Assembly: GCA_009926645.1 (NCBI GenBank)
Contig: RFOO01000037.1
Span: 1-7,731, forward strand
Direction: 5' to 3'
Source: a bacterium
Lineage (GTDB): Bacteria > Verrucomicrobiota > Verrucomicrobiia > Opitutales > UBA953
Length of the DNA stretch: 7,731 bases
Shown here piece after piece: positions 1 to 6,243 of the stretch (position 1 is the first letter of the stretch; the number at the start of each line of letters is the position of its first letter). Below the pieces are notes generated by a model. It was not told the DNA's origin. It worked only from the letters and a program-made list of their open reading frames with translations, and did no database searches. Both the position numbers and the translations under genes were made by a program.

Positions 1-1926
1 CAACGAAACGGGTTTGTTTTAGAAACCGCCACTCGCGAATGGCGACTCGGTGGCACGATTCAAGTGCTCAATTTCTTAGCCCGACATCATAAAATCCTTT
101 GCGTGGATAATGATGCTTATTTTACGCACAACCTATCCCACTCCTTGCGCAATGTCGATTTTGCGAAAGCGAAATGTGCGGCAGCTGAGGAAACAGGTGG
201 CTATCGTTTCGCCATCGGTATCGATCCAGAAGGTAAAAATCCCAAAATTATTCAAGAAGCCCTCTCCAGCGGCCGGATGTTTTTCTATACCGATCGTGGC
301 CCTCGTTTAATCACGCCAGAATTACTAGAATCCATCCGCAATGCCCAACGACGTATCACAGGCGAGTCCAAGCGCGATGTTGATTTAGATTTGAATTTAA
401 AAATCGGATACGCCGATTTGGCCAGTGCCGATGCCATTGCCGAAGAATTACAAGCCGCTTTCGCCCCACCCGAAACATGGACGAAACGATCGGATGCGAT
501 TCGCAATCTTTCCAAATTACAGGCTGCACCTATCCGCGAAGATTTGGAGAAAATGCTACGCATCTACCAAAAACTCGGCGTAGCGTGGCTATGGCACCTT
601 CATCGCAATAGTTTAGCCGGTATTTTGGCCGACGAAATGGGCTTAGGTAAGACGGTTCAGGCCTTAGCCTTCATGGAAGTGGTTAGACGGGAAAAACCCG
701 ATGACGGACCCTGCTTAGTCGTCTGCCCTGCCTCTCTGGTTGAAAACTGGCGTCGCGAAGCCAGACGATTCACCCCAGCACTCAAAGTTCTAGCCCACCA
801 CGGACAGTTTCGCGAGTCATCTCCCGATTTCCTAAAACGTTACGACCTGGTTATTACCTCTTACGGCACTTTAGCTCGTGATATTGGATCCTTCTCGCTC
901 GTGAATTGGGGTACCGCCATTTGCGATGAAGGACAAAATATCAAAAACCCACGTGCGCAATCGACCAAAGCGGTCAAGCAACTCATTGCGAAAGGGCGGT
1001 ACATTCTCACAGGTACACCGGTCGAAAATTCACTCGAAGATTTACGCTCCCTCTTTGGTTACCTCATGCCTGGGTATTTACCAAAACCCGAAGAGCGCTT
1101 AGCGGCAGAGGATCGCAAATGGCAAGACGACCGCCTGCTACAAATGGCTGCCCCTTACATTCTCCGTCGTTCCAAAATTGCGGTGGCCCCTGAGTTGCCC
1201 GAGAAAATTGAGCAAGTGGTTTACTGCGACTTCGAGGAAAATCAAAAGAAGTTCTACGACGAAATGCAGGAGAGTACGCGCCAAGAAATTTTTGATATGG
1301 AAATGAGTGGCGCCAAAGAAGCCAGCATCCGCATGGCCGCCTTCAATCAGTTATTACGTCTTCGTCAAATTTGTGCGGATCCTCGCATCCTCGATCCCAA
1401 AATGGAGGAAACCGATTCGGCTAAATTGCAAGCCCTCTTGGAATTACTCGAAGAGTCCAAAGATGCTAAACACCGCATGTTGGTCTTCTCCACTTTCGTT
1501 TCCGCTCTTAAAATCATTCGCAAAGCTCTGGAAGAACGTGGCATTAAATACTGCTACCTCGATGGCTCCACGAAGGACCGCCAAGGCGTCTGCGATGAAT
1601 TTAACGGCAACCCCGATATCCCGGTCATGCTGATGTCGCTCAAGGCAGGTGGTACGGGCTTAAATCTTACGGGTGCCGACACCGTCATTCACTACGACCC
1701 TTGGTGGAATCCCGCCGCAGAAGCCCAAGCGACTGACCGTGCTCACCGAATCGGACAAACTCGTACCGTCACCAGTATTAAGCTGATTGCCACGGGCACC
1801 ATCGAAGAGCGGGTAATGGATTTACAGAAATCGAAGTCGGAAATGTTACGTAAACTTCTCAGCGAATCGGACTCGGTTTCCTCTGCCATTAGCCTCGAAG
1901 ACATCAAGGCCCTATTGAACGCCTAA
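1..1926 (+). CDS. SNF2-family DNA helicase/ATPase, 5' end outside the window
   Basis: This is an ATP-dependent SNF2/Rad54-type (superfamily 2) nucleic-acid translocase, expected to act on DNA or on protein-DNA or RNA polymerase complexes in the cytoplasm. The frame is open from base 1, so the GTG at 64 is probably internal and the gene starts upstream. Counting from the first codon of the window, motif I DEMGLGKT is at residues 211-218, CPASLVENW (Ia) at 242-250, motif II DEGQ at 309-312 and ILTGTP (III) at 335-340. The C-terminal lobe starts near MLVFSTF at 493, with LKAGGTGLNLT (V) at 547-557 and QATDRAHRIGQ (VI) at 576-586. Both RecA lobes are therefore complete. About 200 residues before motif I belong to the poorly conserved N-terminal region of bacterial SNF2 proteins; a SWIM zinc finger often lies further upstream but cannot be seen here. 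Motif II has Gly where bacterial relatives usually have Ala. It ends 4 bp before tatC and is probably cotranscribed. The family is certain; the cellular role is unknown. Confidence 0.95.
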   Translation, partial: QRNGFVLETATREWRLGGTIQVLNFLARHHKILCVDNDAYFTHNLSHSLRNVDFAKAKCAAAEETGGYRFAIGIDPEGKNPKIIQEALSSGRMFFYTDRGPRLITPELLESIRNAQRRITGESKRDVDLDLNLKIGYADLASADAIAEELQAAFAPPETWTKRSDAIRNLSKLQAAPIREDLEKMLRIYQKLGVAWLWHLHRNSLAGILADEMGLGKTVQALAFMEVVRREKPDDGPCLVVCPASLVENWRREARRFTPALKVLAHHGQFRESSPDFLKRYDLVITSYGTLARDIGSFSLVNWGTAICDEGQNIKNPRAQSTKAVKQLIAKGRYILTGTPVENSLEDLRSLFGYLMPGYLPKPEERLAAEDRKWQDDRLLQMAAPYILRRSKIAVAPELPEKIEQVVYCDFEENQKKFYDEMQESTRQEIFDMEMSGAKEASIRMAAFNQLLRLRQICADPRILDPKMEETDSAKLQALLELLEESKDAKHRMLVFSTFVSALKIIRKALEERGIKYCYLDGSTKDRQGVCDEFNGNPDIPVMLMSLKAGGTGLNLTGADTVIHYDPWWNPAAEAQATDRAHRIGQTRTVTSIKLIATGTIEERVMDLQKSKSEMLRKLLSESDSVSSAISLEDIKALLNA

Positions 1927-1930
1927 CGCC

Positions 1931-2899
1931 ATGTTTTCTTCTCTCATTCGTCGTAAACGCCCTCGCAGTGAAATGACCTTCCTCGAGCACATCGATGATT
2001 TACGTGTCTCCCTCTTACGCGTCTTCTTTACATTATTTATCGGCATTGGCATCGCCCTTATCTACTACGAAAAATTACCACACTTACTGGGTTACCCGTT
2101 ACTCTGGGCCAAAGATCCTGCCACTTCACCGATTGGCATCCTTTTAGGTGCAGCCGACCCCACAATGCAGACTTTGGGTGAACTCAAAGAGTTTACCTTC
2201 ATGGGTGTTTGGTCAGTCATGTTCTACGCCGCTTTTGCCGCAGGTATCGCGCTTGCTTCACCCGTGTTACTTTACGAAATTGTGCGTTTTGTTGGACCTG
2301 CCTTAACCACACGAGAGAAACGCGGGCTCATTCCATTCTGTCTTTCAGCCCTCATTTTATTCCTCACTGGTGCGACTTTGGCTTTTCTTTGGCTCACCCC
2401 GATGTCCATCAAAGTCTGGCATCACTTTGCCTCAGGTATGGGCATCGCCGTTACCTGGCAGGCTTCTGACTACTTTGGCTTCGTCATTATGATGAGCCTT
2501 CTCACTGGGCTCAGCTTTCAATTCCCCTTGGCTCTCATTATCTTGATGTGGCTAGAGATTGTTCGTCCCATCACCCTGCTTCGTAAATGGCGTATCATGC
2601 TCTTTTGCATCGTGATCATCGTCGCCCTGATTACGCCGATTGGTGACCCAATCTCTCTCCTCATCCTCAGTAGCATCCTCTTTAGTTTCTATTTAATCGC
2701 TGTCTACATAGGCTCAATCATTGTGCGTCGTAAACGAATCGCCCGTGGCGACACTCCTTATCCTGACGATGATAGCGATTTGGATGACCTCGATGACGGA
2801 GACGAGGAGGATGAAGATTTAAAGGTTCCACCCGCTCGCCCAGTAAAACCTAAAGAAGGTCCTCCCTCACCCCCTGGCGACATTCGCTCACTCGACTGA
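1931..2899 (+). CDS. tatC: Sec-independent protein translocase subunit TatC with acidic C-terminal tail
   Basis: TatC is the inner-membrane receptor of the twin-arginine pathway; it binds RR signal peptides and, with TatA/TatB, exports folded proteins. The N-terminal cytoplasmic motif EHIDDLRVSLLR (residues 19-30) matches the family's HL-ELR element. Six hydrophobic spans lie near 29-45, 93-116, 134-157, 182-206, 220-236 and 241-263. The first cytoplasmic loop has SPVLLYE and then TREKR (127-131), keeping the conserved Glu there, and ITPIGDP (234-240) lies between spans 5 and 6. At 322 aa it exceeds the usual 240-260 because of a cytoplasmic tail: an Asp/Glu run at 279-297, then a Pro/Lys-rich end. 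Span 4 has SFQFP (195-199) where E. coli has SFEVP, so the intramembrane Glu is Gln. No tatA or tatB gene is adjacent. The ATG lies 4 bp after the helicase stop with no Shine-Dalgarno sequence, suggesting translational coupling. Identification is secure. Confidence 0.96.
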   Translation: MFSSLIRRKRPRSEMTFLEHIDDLRVSLLRVFFTLFIGIGIALIYYEKLPHLLGYPLLWAKDPATSPIGILLGAADPTMQTLGELKEFTFMGVWSVMFYAAFAAGIALASPVLLYEIVRFVGPALTTREKRGLIPFCLSALILFLTGATLAFLWLTPMSIKVWHHFASGMGIAVTWQASDYFGFVIMMSLLTGLSFQFPLALIILMWLEIVRPITLLRKWRIMLFCIVIIVALITPIGDPISLLILSSILFSFYLIAVYIGSIIVRRKRIARGDTPYPDDDSDLDDLDDGDEEDEDLKVPPARPVKPKEGPPSPPGDIRSLD

Positions 2900-2929
2900 G
2901 TTAGGTATCCTACTCCTAGGGTTTAATCC

Positions 2930-3937
2930 TTGGCGTCAAAGTGCATCCTGCCTTGCCTCGAAGCCTACTTGTCTCAATTTAACGCTGTGTCCACCCCACT
3001 CCACCAAGGGCTAGAAGCGCATTTTACCGCCTTAAACGCCTTCCTCAATCAACAAGAAGAGTGTTTTGAGCCTGAGGTGCGTCCAATGTTTCGCGAGGTA
3101 TTGGCTCATCCGGGAAAAAGACTGCGACCCTTGCTCACCTTTGGTTCTGGTATGGGCAATGGACCTCTCCCTCCTCTCGTTCGGGGAGCTGCAATTGTCG
3201 AACTCGTTCATCTCGCAACGTTAGTCCACGATGATGTTCTCGATGGCGCAGACCAAAGGCATGGAGCTCCCACTCCGCATCGTATGCATGGTGCCCATGC
3301 GGCAGTGCTTTTTGGTGATGCCCTTTTTGCCCACGCTCTTGTGCTCGCGAGCGAACATAACACCTCTGAAGTCTGTGCAATCGTGGCTCGGGCCTCACGC
3401 GATGTTTGCTCCGGTGAAGTCTGCCAAACTTTTGCCCGAGGAAATACCGAACTCACTCTGGCCGACTATCATCGACAGATTCGCATGAAAACTGCGGTTT
3501 TATTCGAAGCCTCCTGTCATGTGGGTGCTCTTCTCGGCGGTCATAACGAAAAACACATTAAAGCCTGTGCCCAATTTGGACTTCACCTCGGCGTGGCTTA
3601 TCAAATTTACGACGACCTCATCGACCTCTTACAGGATACAGCCAAAGCTGGCAAAACCTTGGGAACCGATGCCGCTAGCGGTAAGTTAACCCTACCCATG
3701 ATTCTCGAGCGCAATCGCCGTGGCGGAGATCCCGCTGGAGAATTACGTCGAGGGCTTAAAGCGAGAGATGTCATCTCCCATGACACCTGGAGTGAATGCT
3801 TTCGCATTCTCGAAGCCGAGGTAACTGCCGCTGAACAAGTTCTACAACCGATTCACGGCACCGCCTCGAGCGATTTCCTGCATCGTCTAACCGCCTATTT
3901 ACGCGAAAATAACCGCAAGCTCTCCTCGGCCTCATGA
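2930..3937 (+). CDS. Polyprenyl diphosphate synthase (trans-isoprenyl type, probably long chain)
   Basis: A soluble all-alpha enzyme that condenses isopentenyl diphosphate onto an allylic diphosphate to make a polyprenyl chain. The family signatures are in order: GKRLRP at 62-67, first Asp-rich motif DDVLD at 101-105, GD at 129-130, MKT at 186-188, second Asp-rich motif YDDLID at 227-232, then GKTLGTD (241-247) and GKLTLP (251-256). The residues four and five before the first motif are Thr and Ala; short-chain farnesyl synthases often carry bulky aromatics there, so a longer product such as a quinone side chain is inferred. The usual RRG after the first motif is RHG (110-112). The start is uncertain. 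An in-frame TAA at 2924-2926 bounds the frame, and TTG at 2930 is the first possible start; TTG 2969 and GTG 2987 are alternatives, and no ATG precedes the conserved region. A weak SD-like TAGGG lies upstream. It follows tatC by 30 bp and overlaps the next small gene. Chain length and the exact gene name cannot be fixed. Confidence 0.93.
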   Translation: MASKCILPCLEAYLSQFNAVSTPLHQGLEAHFTALNAFLNQQEECFEPEVRPMFREVLAHPGKRLRPLLTFGSGMGNGPLPPLVRGAAIVELVHLATLVHDDVLDGADQRHGAPTPHRMHGAHAAVLFGDALFAHALVLASEHNTSEVCAIVARASRDVCSGEVCQTFARGNTELTLADYHRQIRMKTAVLFEASCHVGALLGGHNEKHIKACAQFGLHLGVAYQIYDDLIDLLQDTAKAGKTLGTDAASGKLTLPMILERNRRGGDPAGELRRGLKARDVISHDTWSECFRILEAEVTAAEQVLQPIHGTASSDFLHRLTAYLRENNRKLSSAS

Positions 3938-4038
3938 AGTTATTTCAAACGACACGCGCCGAACGTCTCGCCCTCCTTTTTCTGCTCAGTTTACTTCTAG
4001 TCGCAACGACCCTGCTTTGGATTTGGCGTTCACTTTAA
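3934..4038 (+). CDS. Small single-span membrane protein, 34 aa, translationally coupled
   Basis: An ATG at 3934 overlaps the TGA of the polyprenyl synthase gene as ATGA and opens a 34-codon frame ending in TAA at 4036-4038. The product starts with a short basic, polar stretch (MKLFQTTRAER), continues as an uninterrupted hydrophobic helix of about 20 residues rich in Leu, and ends WIWRSL. This is the layout of a tiny inner-membrane protein with positive charge at both ends. The stop lies 4 bp before the end of the convergent DUF192 gene, so the frame fills the whole gap. No family is recognised. The helix resembles the N-terminal anchor of longer secretion or competence proteins, so it could be a remnant, but nothing downstream supports that. 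The stop-start overlap and membrane-like composition argue for a real gene. Chance cannot be excluded at this length. Confidence 0.5.
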   Translation: MKLFQTTRAERLALLFLLSLLLVATTLLWIWRSL

Positions 4039-4042
4039 TCGA

Positions 4043-4552
4043 CTAAGGAAGATAGCGCTCGGCACGAAATCCTCTGGCGAGCAAAGCTTGCTTCAAGTCG
4101 TCCATCTTGAGCTGATCACCGACACGAACGCCTTTTTGGGCATACCATCCAAGGGGCATCTCAACCGCATAACGGATGCGCGATGACTGGGAGTTCACGG
4201 TCGTTTTATCCTGGGCATACATCGATTTGATTTCATCGACCACCCCATCAGCTCGAACAAACGCGATATCTAAATCTAAAAGCGTATTTTTCATCCAAAA
4301 ACTCATCTGCCGCTCTTCCGGATAGATAAAAATCATCCCCTGATTTTCAGGCAAACTCGTGACCCCCATTAATCCCTGGGCTTTTTCGAGATCGGTGACA
4401 GCGATTCGTAACTGACTCTTCACTTTCCCCTGTTGCACTGTAAAAGGGACTTCAAAACCCGCTTCGGCAGGTGCCTCTTCCGCCCAAGCCACGATAGCAC
4501 TCCAAGTAAAAAATCCGACGATGCAGACATACCAGGGAAAACGCTGAATCAT
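4043..4552 (-). CDS. Secreted DUF192-family protein
   Basis: A 169-aa protein of the DUF192 (COG1430) family, small beta-rich secreted or periplasmic proteins with no established function. With the ATG at 4552 it begins with a signal peptide: MIQR, a hydrophobic core to about residue 23, and a likely signal peptidase I site after AWA (22-24). The family signature follows: QGLMGVTSLPENQGMIF (59-75), SFWMKNT (84-90), LDIAFV (94-99), then SSRIRYAVEMPLGW (123-136) and the terminal G-RVGD. The length suits an exported single-domain DUF192 protein. The frame stays open upstream to an ATG at 4639, but that would put about 29 polar residues before the signal peptide and overlap the divergent methyltransferase. 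The ATG at 4552 has a good AGGAAG Shine-Dalgarno 9 nt upstream and is preferred. It ends 4 bp from the convergent 34-aa gene. Confidence 0.9.
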   Translation of the reverse strand: MIQRFPWYVCIVGFFTWSAIVAWAEEAPAEAGFEVPFTVQQGKVKSQLRIAVTDLEKAQGLMGVTSLPENQGMIFIYPEERQMSFWMKNTLLDLDIAFVRADGVVDEIKSMYAQDKTTVNSQSSRIRYAVEMPLGWYAQKGVRVGDQLKMDDLKQALLARGFRAERYLP

Positions 4553-4561
4553 GAGAGCATT

Positions 4562-4567
4562 CTTCCT
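4562..4567 (-). promoter_or_regulatory. Shine-Dalgarno site of the DUF192 gene
   Basis: Read on the minus strand, AGGAAG ends 9 nt before the ATG at 4552. It is the clearest ribosome-binding sequence in the window and decides the start, ruling in the signal-peptide-bearing 169-aa form over the longer frame from 4639. Confidence 0.7.
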
Positions 4568-4606
4568 ACGATTGCCTTCGAAGCAAGATTGGCTTGATGT
4601 CAAATC

Positions 4607-5320
4607 ATGGAGACCGACCGCCAAGCCCATTGGCTTCATCCTCTAACCGCCTTAAACTATGCCCGCGCAGCTGTTCAGGTTGGTTTATGGAAATCCGAAG
4701 AAATTTTAGTCTCCCACTACTTTCACCGCGATGATCACCTCCTCGAGTTGGGCTGCGGGGGAGGACGTGCGGGGCTGGGTTTATGGCAAAGGGGCTATCA
4801 AAACCTTACCATTACGGACTTTTCCCCTGTCATGGTAGACATGACCCGCCATGTCTTTGATGAGATTGCCCCTACCCATCTGGCCACAATCGAGAAAGCC
4901 AATGCCTGCTCTCTTCACTACGCTGATGAATCATTCGATGGCGTTCTCTTTGCTTTCAATGGCCTAATGTGTTTACGAGGTCGCGAGGATCGACAAAAAG
5001 CTCTGCCTGAAATCTTTCGCGTACTGAAGCCGGGCGGAATCTTCCTTTTCACGGCTAACGACCGCGAAAAAGGTGAAAATGCTCAAGCCTGGGCTCGAGA
5101 GCCGAAACTGCCCGACGGAGAGCCAGGAGATCGCTGGCACGAAACCGAATCGACCCCTGTCTTCATGCATAGTAGCACCGAATCCGAAACTCTGGCAGAA
5201 TTAAACGGTGTAGGATTTAAAATCCTCCAAAGCAAACTGCGTTCCGAAATTGCTTCCGAGAACGCAGTCGTCAAAAACTTTGCTGGAGAAACGCGATTCT
5301 ACGTAGCCCAGAAAGTTTAA
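4607..5320 (+). CDS. Class I SAM-dependent methyltransferase (Methyltransf_11/25-like)
   Basis: A 237-aa cytoplasmic protein with the Rossmann-type S-adenosylmethionine fold. Motif I LLELGCGGGRAG is at residues 45-56, the acidic end of strand 2 at TDFSP (70-74), strand 4 at SFDGVLFAFNGL (109-120), and the post-motif LKPGGIFLFTA at 140-150. The C-terminal third (about 151-237) is an alpha/beta cap ending in a strand, FYVAQKV. The layout suits a small-molecule methyltransferase, but the substrate cannot be told from sequence; the first 40 residues (HWLHPLTALNYARAAV) are the likely substrate-side lid. An in-frame TGA at 4595-4597 makes the ATG at 4607 the first ATG start; no Shine-Dalgarno is visible. 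The gene is divergent from the DUF192 gene by 54 bp and ends 1 bp before the convergent Bax-inhibitor-like gene. It does not look like the quinone methyltransferase UbiE/MenG, so no link to the polyprenyl synthase is claimed. Confidence 0.9.
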   Translation: METDRQAHWLHPLTALNYARAAVQVGLWKSEEILVSHYFHRDDHLLELGCGGGRAGLGLWQRGYQNLTITDFSPVMVDMTRHVFDEIAPTHLATIEKANACSLHYADESFDGVLFAFNGLMCLRGREDRQKALPEIFRVLKPGGIFLFTANDREKGENAQAWAREPKLPDGEPGDRWHETESTPVFMHSSTESETLAELNGVGFKILQSKLRSEIASENAVVKNFAGETRFYVAQKV

Positions 5321-5321
5321 A

Positions 5322-6053
5322 TTATTCTGAGCGACGACCTAAGAAGAATTGGATGACGTACCAAAGAAGGGTAACAAAGGCCGAGAACAGAATCATCGCC
5401 GCTAAGACATAATCCTCTGTCGAACATTCGTCTTTAATCACCCAGGTTTGATAAAGGATGACCGTAGACATGAGGAGAATCATGGCCAAGGCAAACCACG
5501 TACCAGGGTTAATTCCCATCAAGGAGAAAACAAGAATCGCACCTAAAGCACAGATTGAACCCACCACCACAACAATGCGCAGGAAGGAGAAATTCACCCC
5601 CGTGAAGAAGACAGCAACCGAGAGACCTAAAACAAGGGCACCCGTTACGGCACAGGCAGGAAACAGAATCTGGGCAATGTCACCGTGCGTTTGAAGAGCA
5701 ACAACGTATATTACAGGAATAAAAATAAGGGCCTGCAGAAGCACGTAGAGACCCAATCCGAGGTACTGAGAGGGGCGTGAAGCACGATTAGTAGCCATCT
5801 TTTGTGCCACATAGGTACCGCCCCAAAATACTGCTAAAACAATGAGCCAAGAGAATGTGCCAGCCGCCTGGGTCAACTTCATCAACCCTACCATGATTGA
5901 TTCTGCAATGCCTGAGACAAAGAAAGCGTAAAGCAATGAAGCAAAGCCAGCAAAGGCTCCAGCAACGTGAGCGTAAGTGCGACGGTAAAAAGTCGCACGG
6001 TCAGTTTCGGAAGCTTGAGAGACGATAAACGGAGCGTTTTCCATAGAGTTCAT
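5322..6053 (-). CDS. Bax inhibitor-1/YccA-like seven-span membrane protein
   Basis: A 243-aa integral membrane protein of the Bax inhibitor-1 (UPF0005/TMBIM-like) superfamily, whose studied members include the bacterial calcium-leak channel YetJ. After a soluble N-terminus holding the family-like FYRRTYAHVAGAF (22-34), seven hydrophobic spans lie near 29-47, 67-86, 98-120, 128-150, 157-179, 183-204 and 214-237. QYLGLGLYVLLQALIFIPV (96-114) is typical of span 3. The span 6 and 7 positions that carry a conserved Asp pair in the family read YQTW (201-204) and FSAFVTLL (223-230), so both acids appear to be missing and channel gating by that pair is unlikely. The start is ATG 6053; ATG 6044 is a close alternative and neither has a Shine-Dalgarno. 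It converges on the methyltransferase with a 1-bp gap and is divergent from the response regulators. Family placement is fairly firm; function is unknown. Confidence 0.87.
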   Translation of the reverse strand: MNSMENAPFIVSQASETDRATFYRRTYAHVAGAFAGFASLLYAFFVSGIAESIMVGLMKLTQAAGTFSWLIVLAVFWGGTYVAQKMATNRASRPSQYLGLGLYVLLQALIFIPVIYVVALQTHGDIAQILFPACAVTGALVLGLSVAVFFTGVNFSFLRIVVVVGSICALGAILVFSLMGINPGTWFALAMILLMSTVILYQTWVIKDECSTEDYVLAAMILFSAFVTLLWYVIQFFLGRRSE

Positions 6054-6070
6054 TTTAGGATTTTTTTCAG

Positions 6071-6088
6071 CCAGTCAAGTCGCACTGG
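6071..6088. repeat. Inverted repeat in the leader of the Bax-inhibitor-like gene
   Basis: CCAGT (6071-6075) and ACTGG (6084-6088) form a 5-bp dyad around an 8-bp spacer, between the predicted minus-strand -10 and the ATG at 6053. It could be an operator half-site pair or a weak leader hairpin. The T-run at 6061-6067 is on the wrong side for a minus-strand terminator. Short enough to be chance. Confidence 0.25.
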
Positions 6089-6128
6089 TCCATTTTCAGC
6101 CTGCAAAGAATGAGAAAAATCGTGATAA

Positions 6129-6136
6129 ATTATAAC
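6129..6136. promoter_or_regulatory. Overlapping divergent -10-like boxes
   Basis: On the minus strand 6134-6129 reads TATAAT, a perfect sigma-70-type -10, which would start transcription near 6122 and give the Bax-inhibitor-like gene a leader of about 70 nt. On the plus strand 6131-6136 reads TATAAC, which could serve the first response regulator with a leader of about 100 nt. Neither has a convincing -35 at 16-18 bp, so this is a prediction from the -10 boxes and their place in a 190-bp divergent gap. Confidence 0.35.
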
Positions 6137-6176
6137 CGTTTAGGGAACATTTTCCGAAAGCATCCCCTTTTACACC

Positions 6177-6199
6177 TAGAGCATAGACCCTAAGCTCTA
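6177..6199. repeat. Operator-like dyad upstream of the first response regulator
   Basis: TAGAGC (6177-6182) and GCTCTA (6194-6199) are perfect 6-bp inverted arms around an 11-bp spacer. A second pair, TTAGGG (6140-6145) and CCCTAA (6188-6193), is nested partly inside it. Dyads at this spacing suit a dimeric DNA-binding protein, possibly the regulator itself, but binding is inferred. Nothing else coding is seen in the 190-bp gap. Confidence 0.35.
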
Positions 6200-6223
6200 C
6201 CGATTGCCTCGTTATCCGAGAGT

Positions 6224-6243
6224 GGTGAAGTGCTCACTTCGTC
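6224..6243 (+). promoter_or_regulatory. Hairpin abutting the start codon of the first response regulator
   Basis: The bases just before the ATG at 6244 contain GAAGTG-CT-CACTTC (6227-6240). As RNA, 6224-6231 can pair with 6236-6243 in an 8-bp stem with two G-U pairs and a 4-nt loop, touching the start codon and burying the nearest G-rich stretch (GTGGTG). This could limit translation initiation. The leader has no clean Shine-Dalgarno otherwise. Confidence 0.4.

Noticed and set aside
64..66. GTG at 64 as the true start of the SNF2 protein
   Set aside because: The same frame is open from base 1 with protein-like sequence (ETATREWRLGGT) before it, and bacterial SNF2 proteins normally have more N-terminal sequence.
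2901..2920. Terminator or hairpin between tatC and the polyprenyl synthase
   Set aside because: Only a CCTAGG palindrome and a 4-bp TAGG/CCTA match are present, with no U-tract; the 30-bp gap looks like an ordinary operon spacer.
3135..3488. Several open frames on both strands inside the polyprenyl synthase gene
   Set aside because: They lie wholly within a gene with all its family motifs, their products are low-complexity His/Arg/Ser-rich, and no start signals are seen.
4553..4639. Longer DUF192 form starting at 4639
   Set aside because: It would add a polar leader before an otherwise good signal peptide and overlap the divergent methyltransferase; the ATG at 4552 has an AGGAAG site.
6061..6090. 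Rho-independent terminator from the CCAGT/ACTGG dyad and T-run
   Set aside because: On the plus strand the T-run precedes the hairpin and on the minus strand the run after it is A, so the order is wrong for either direction.
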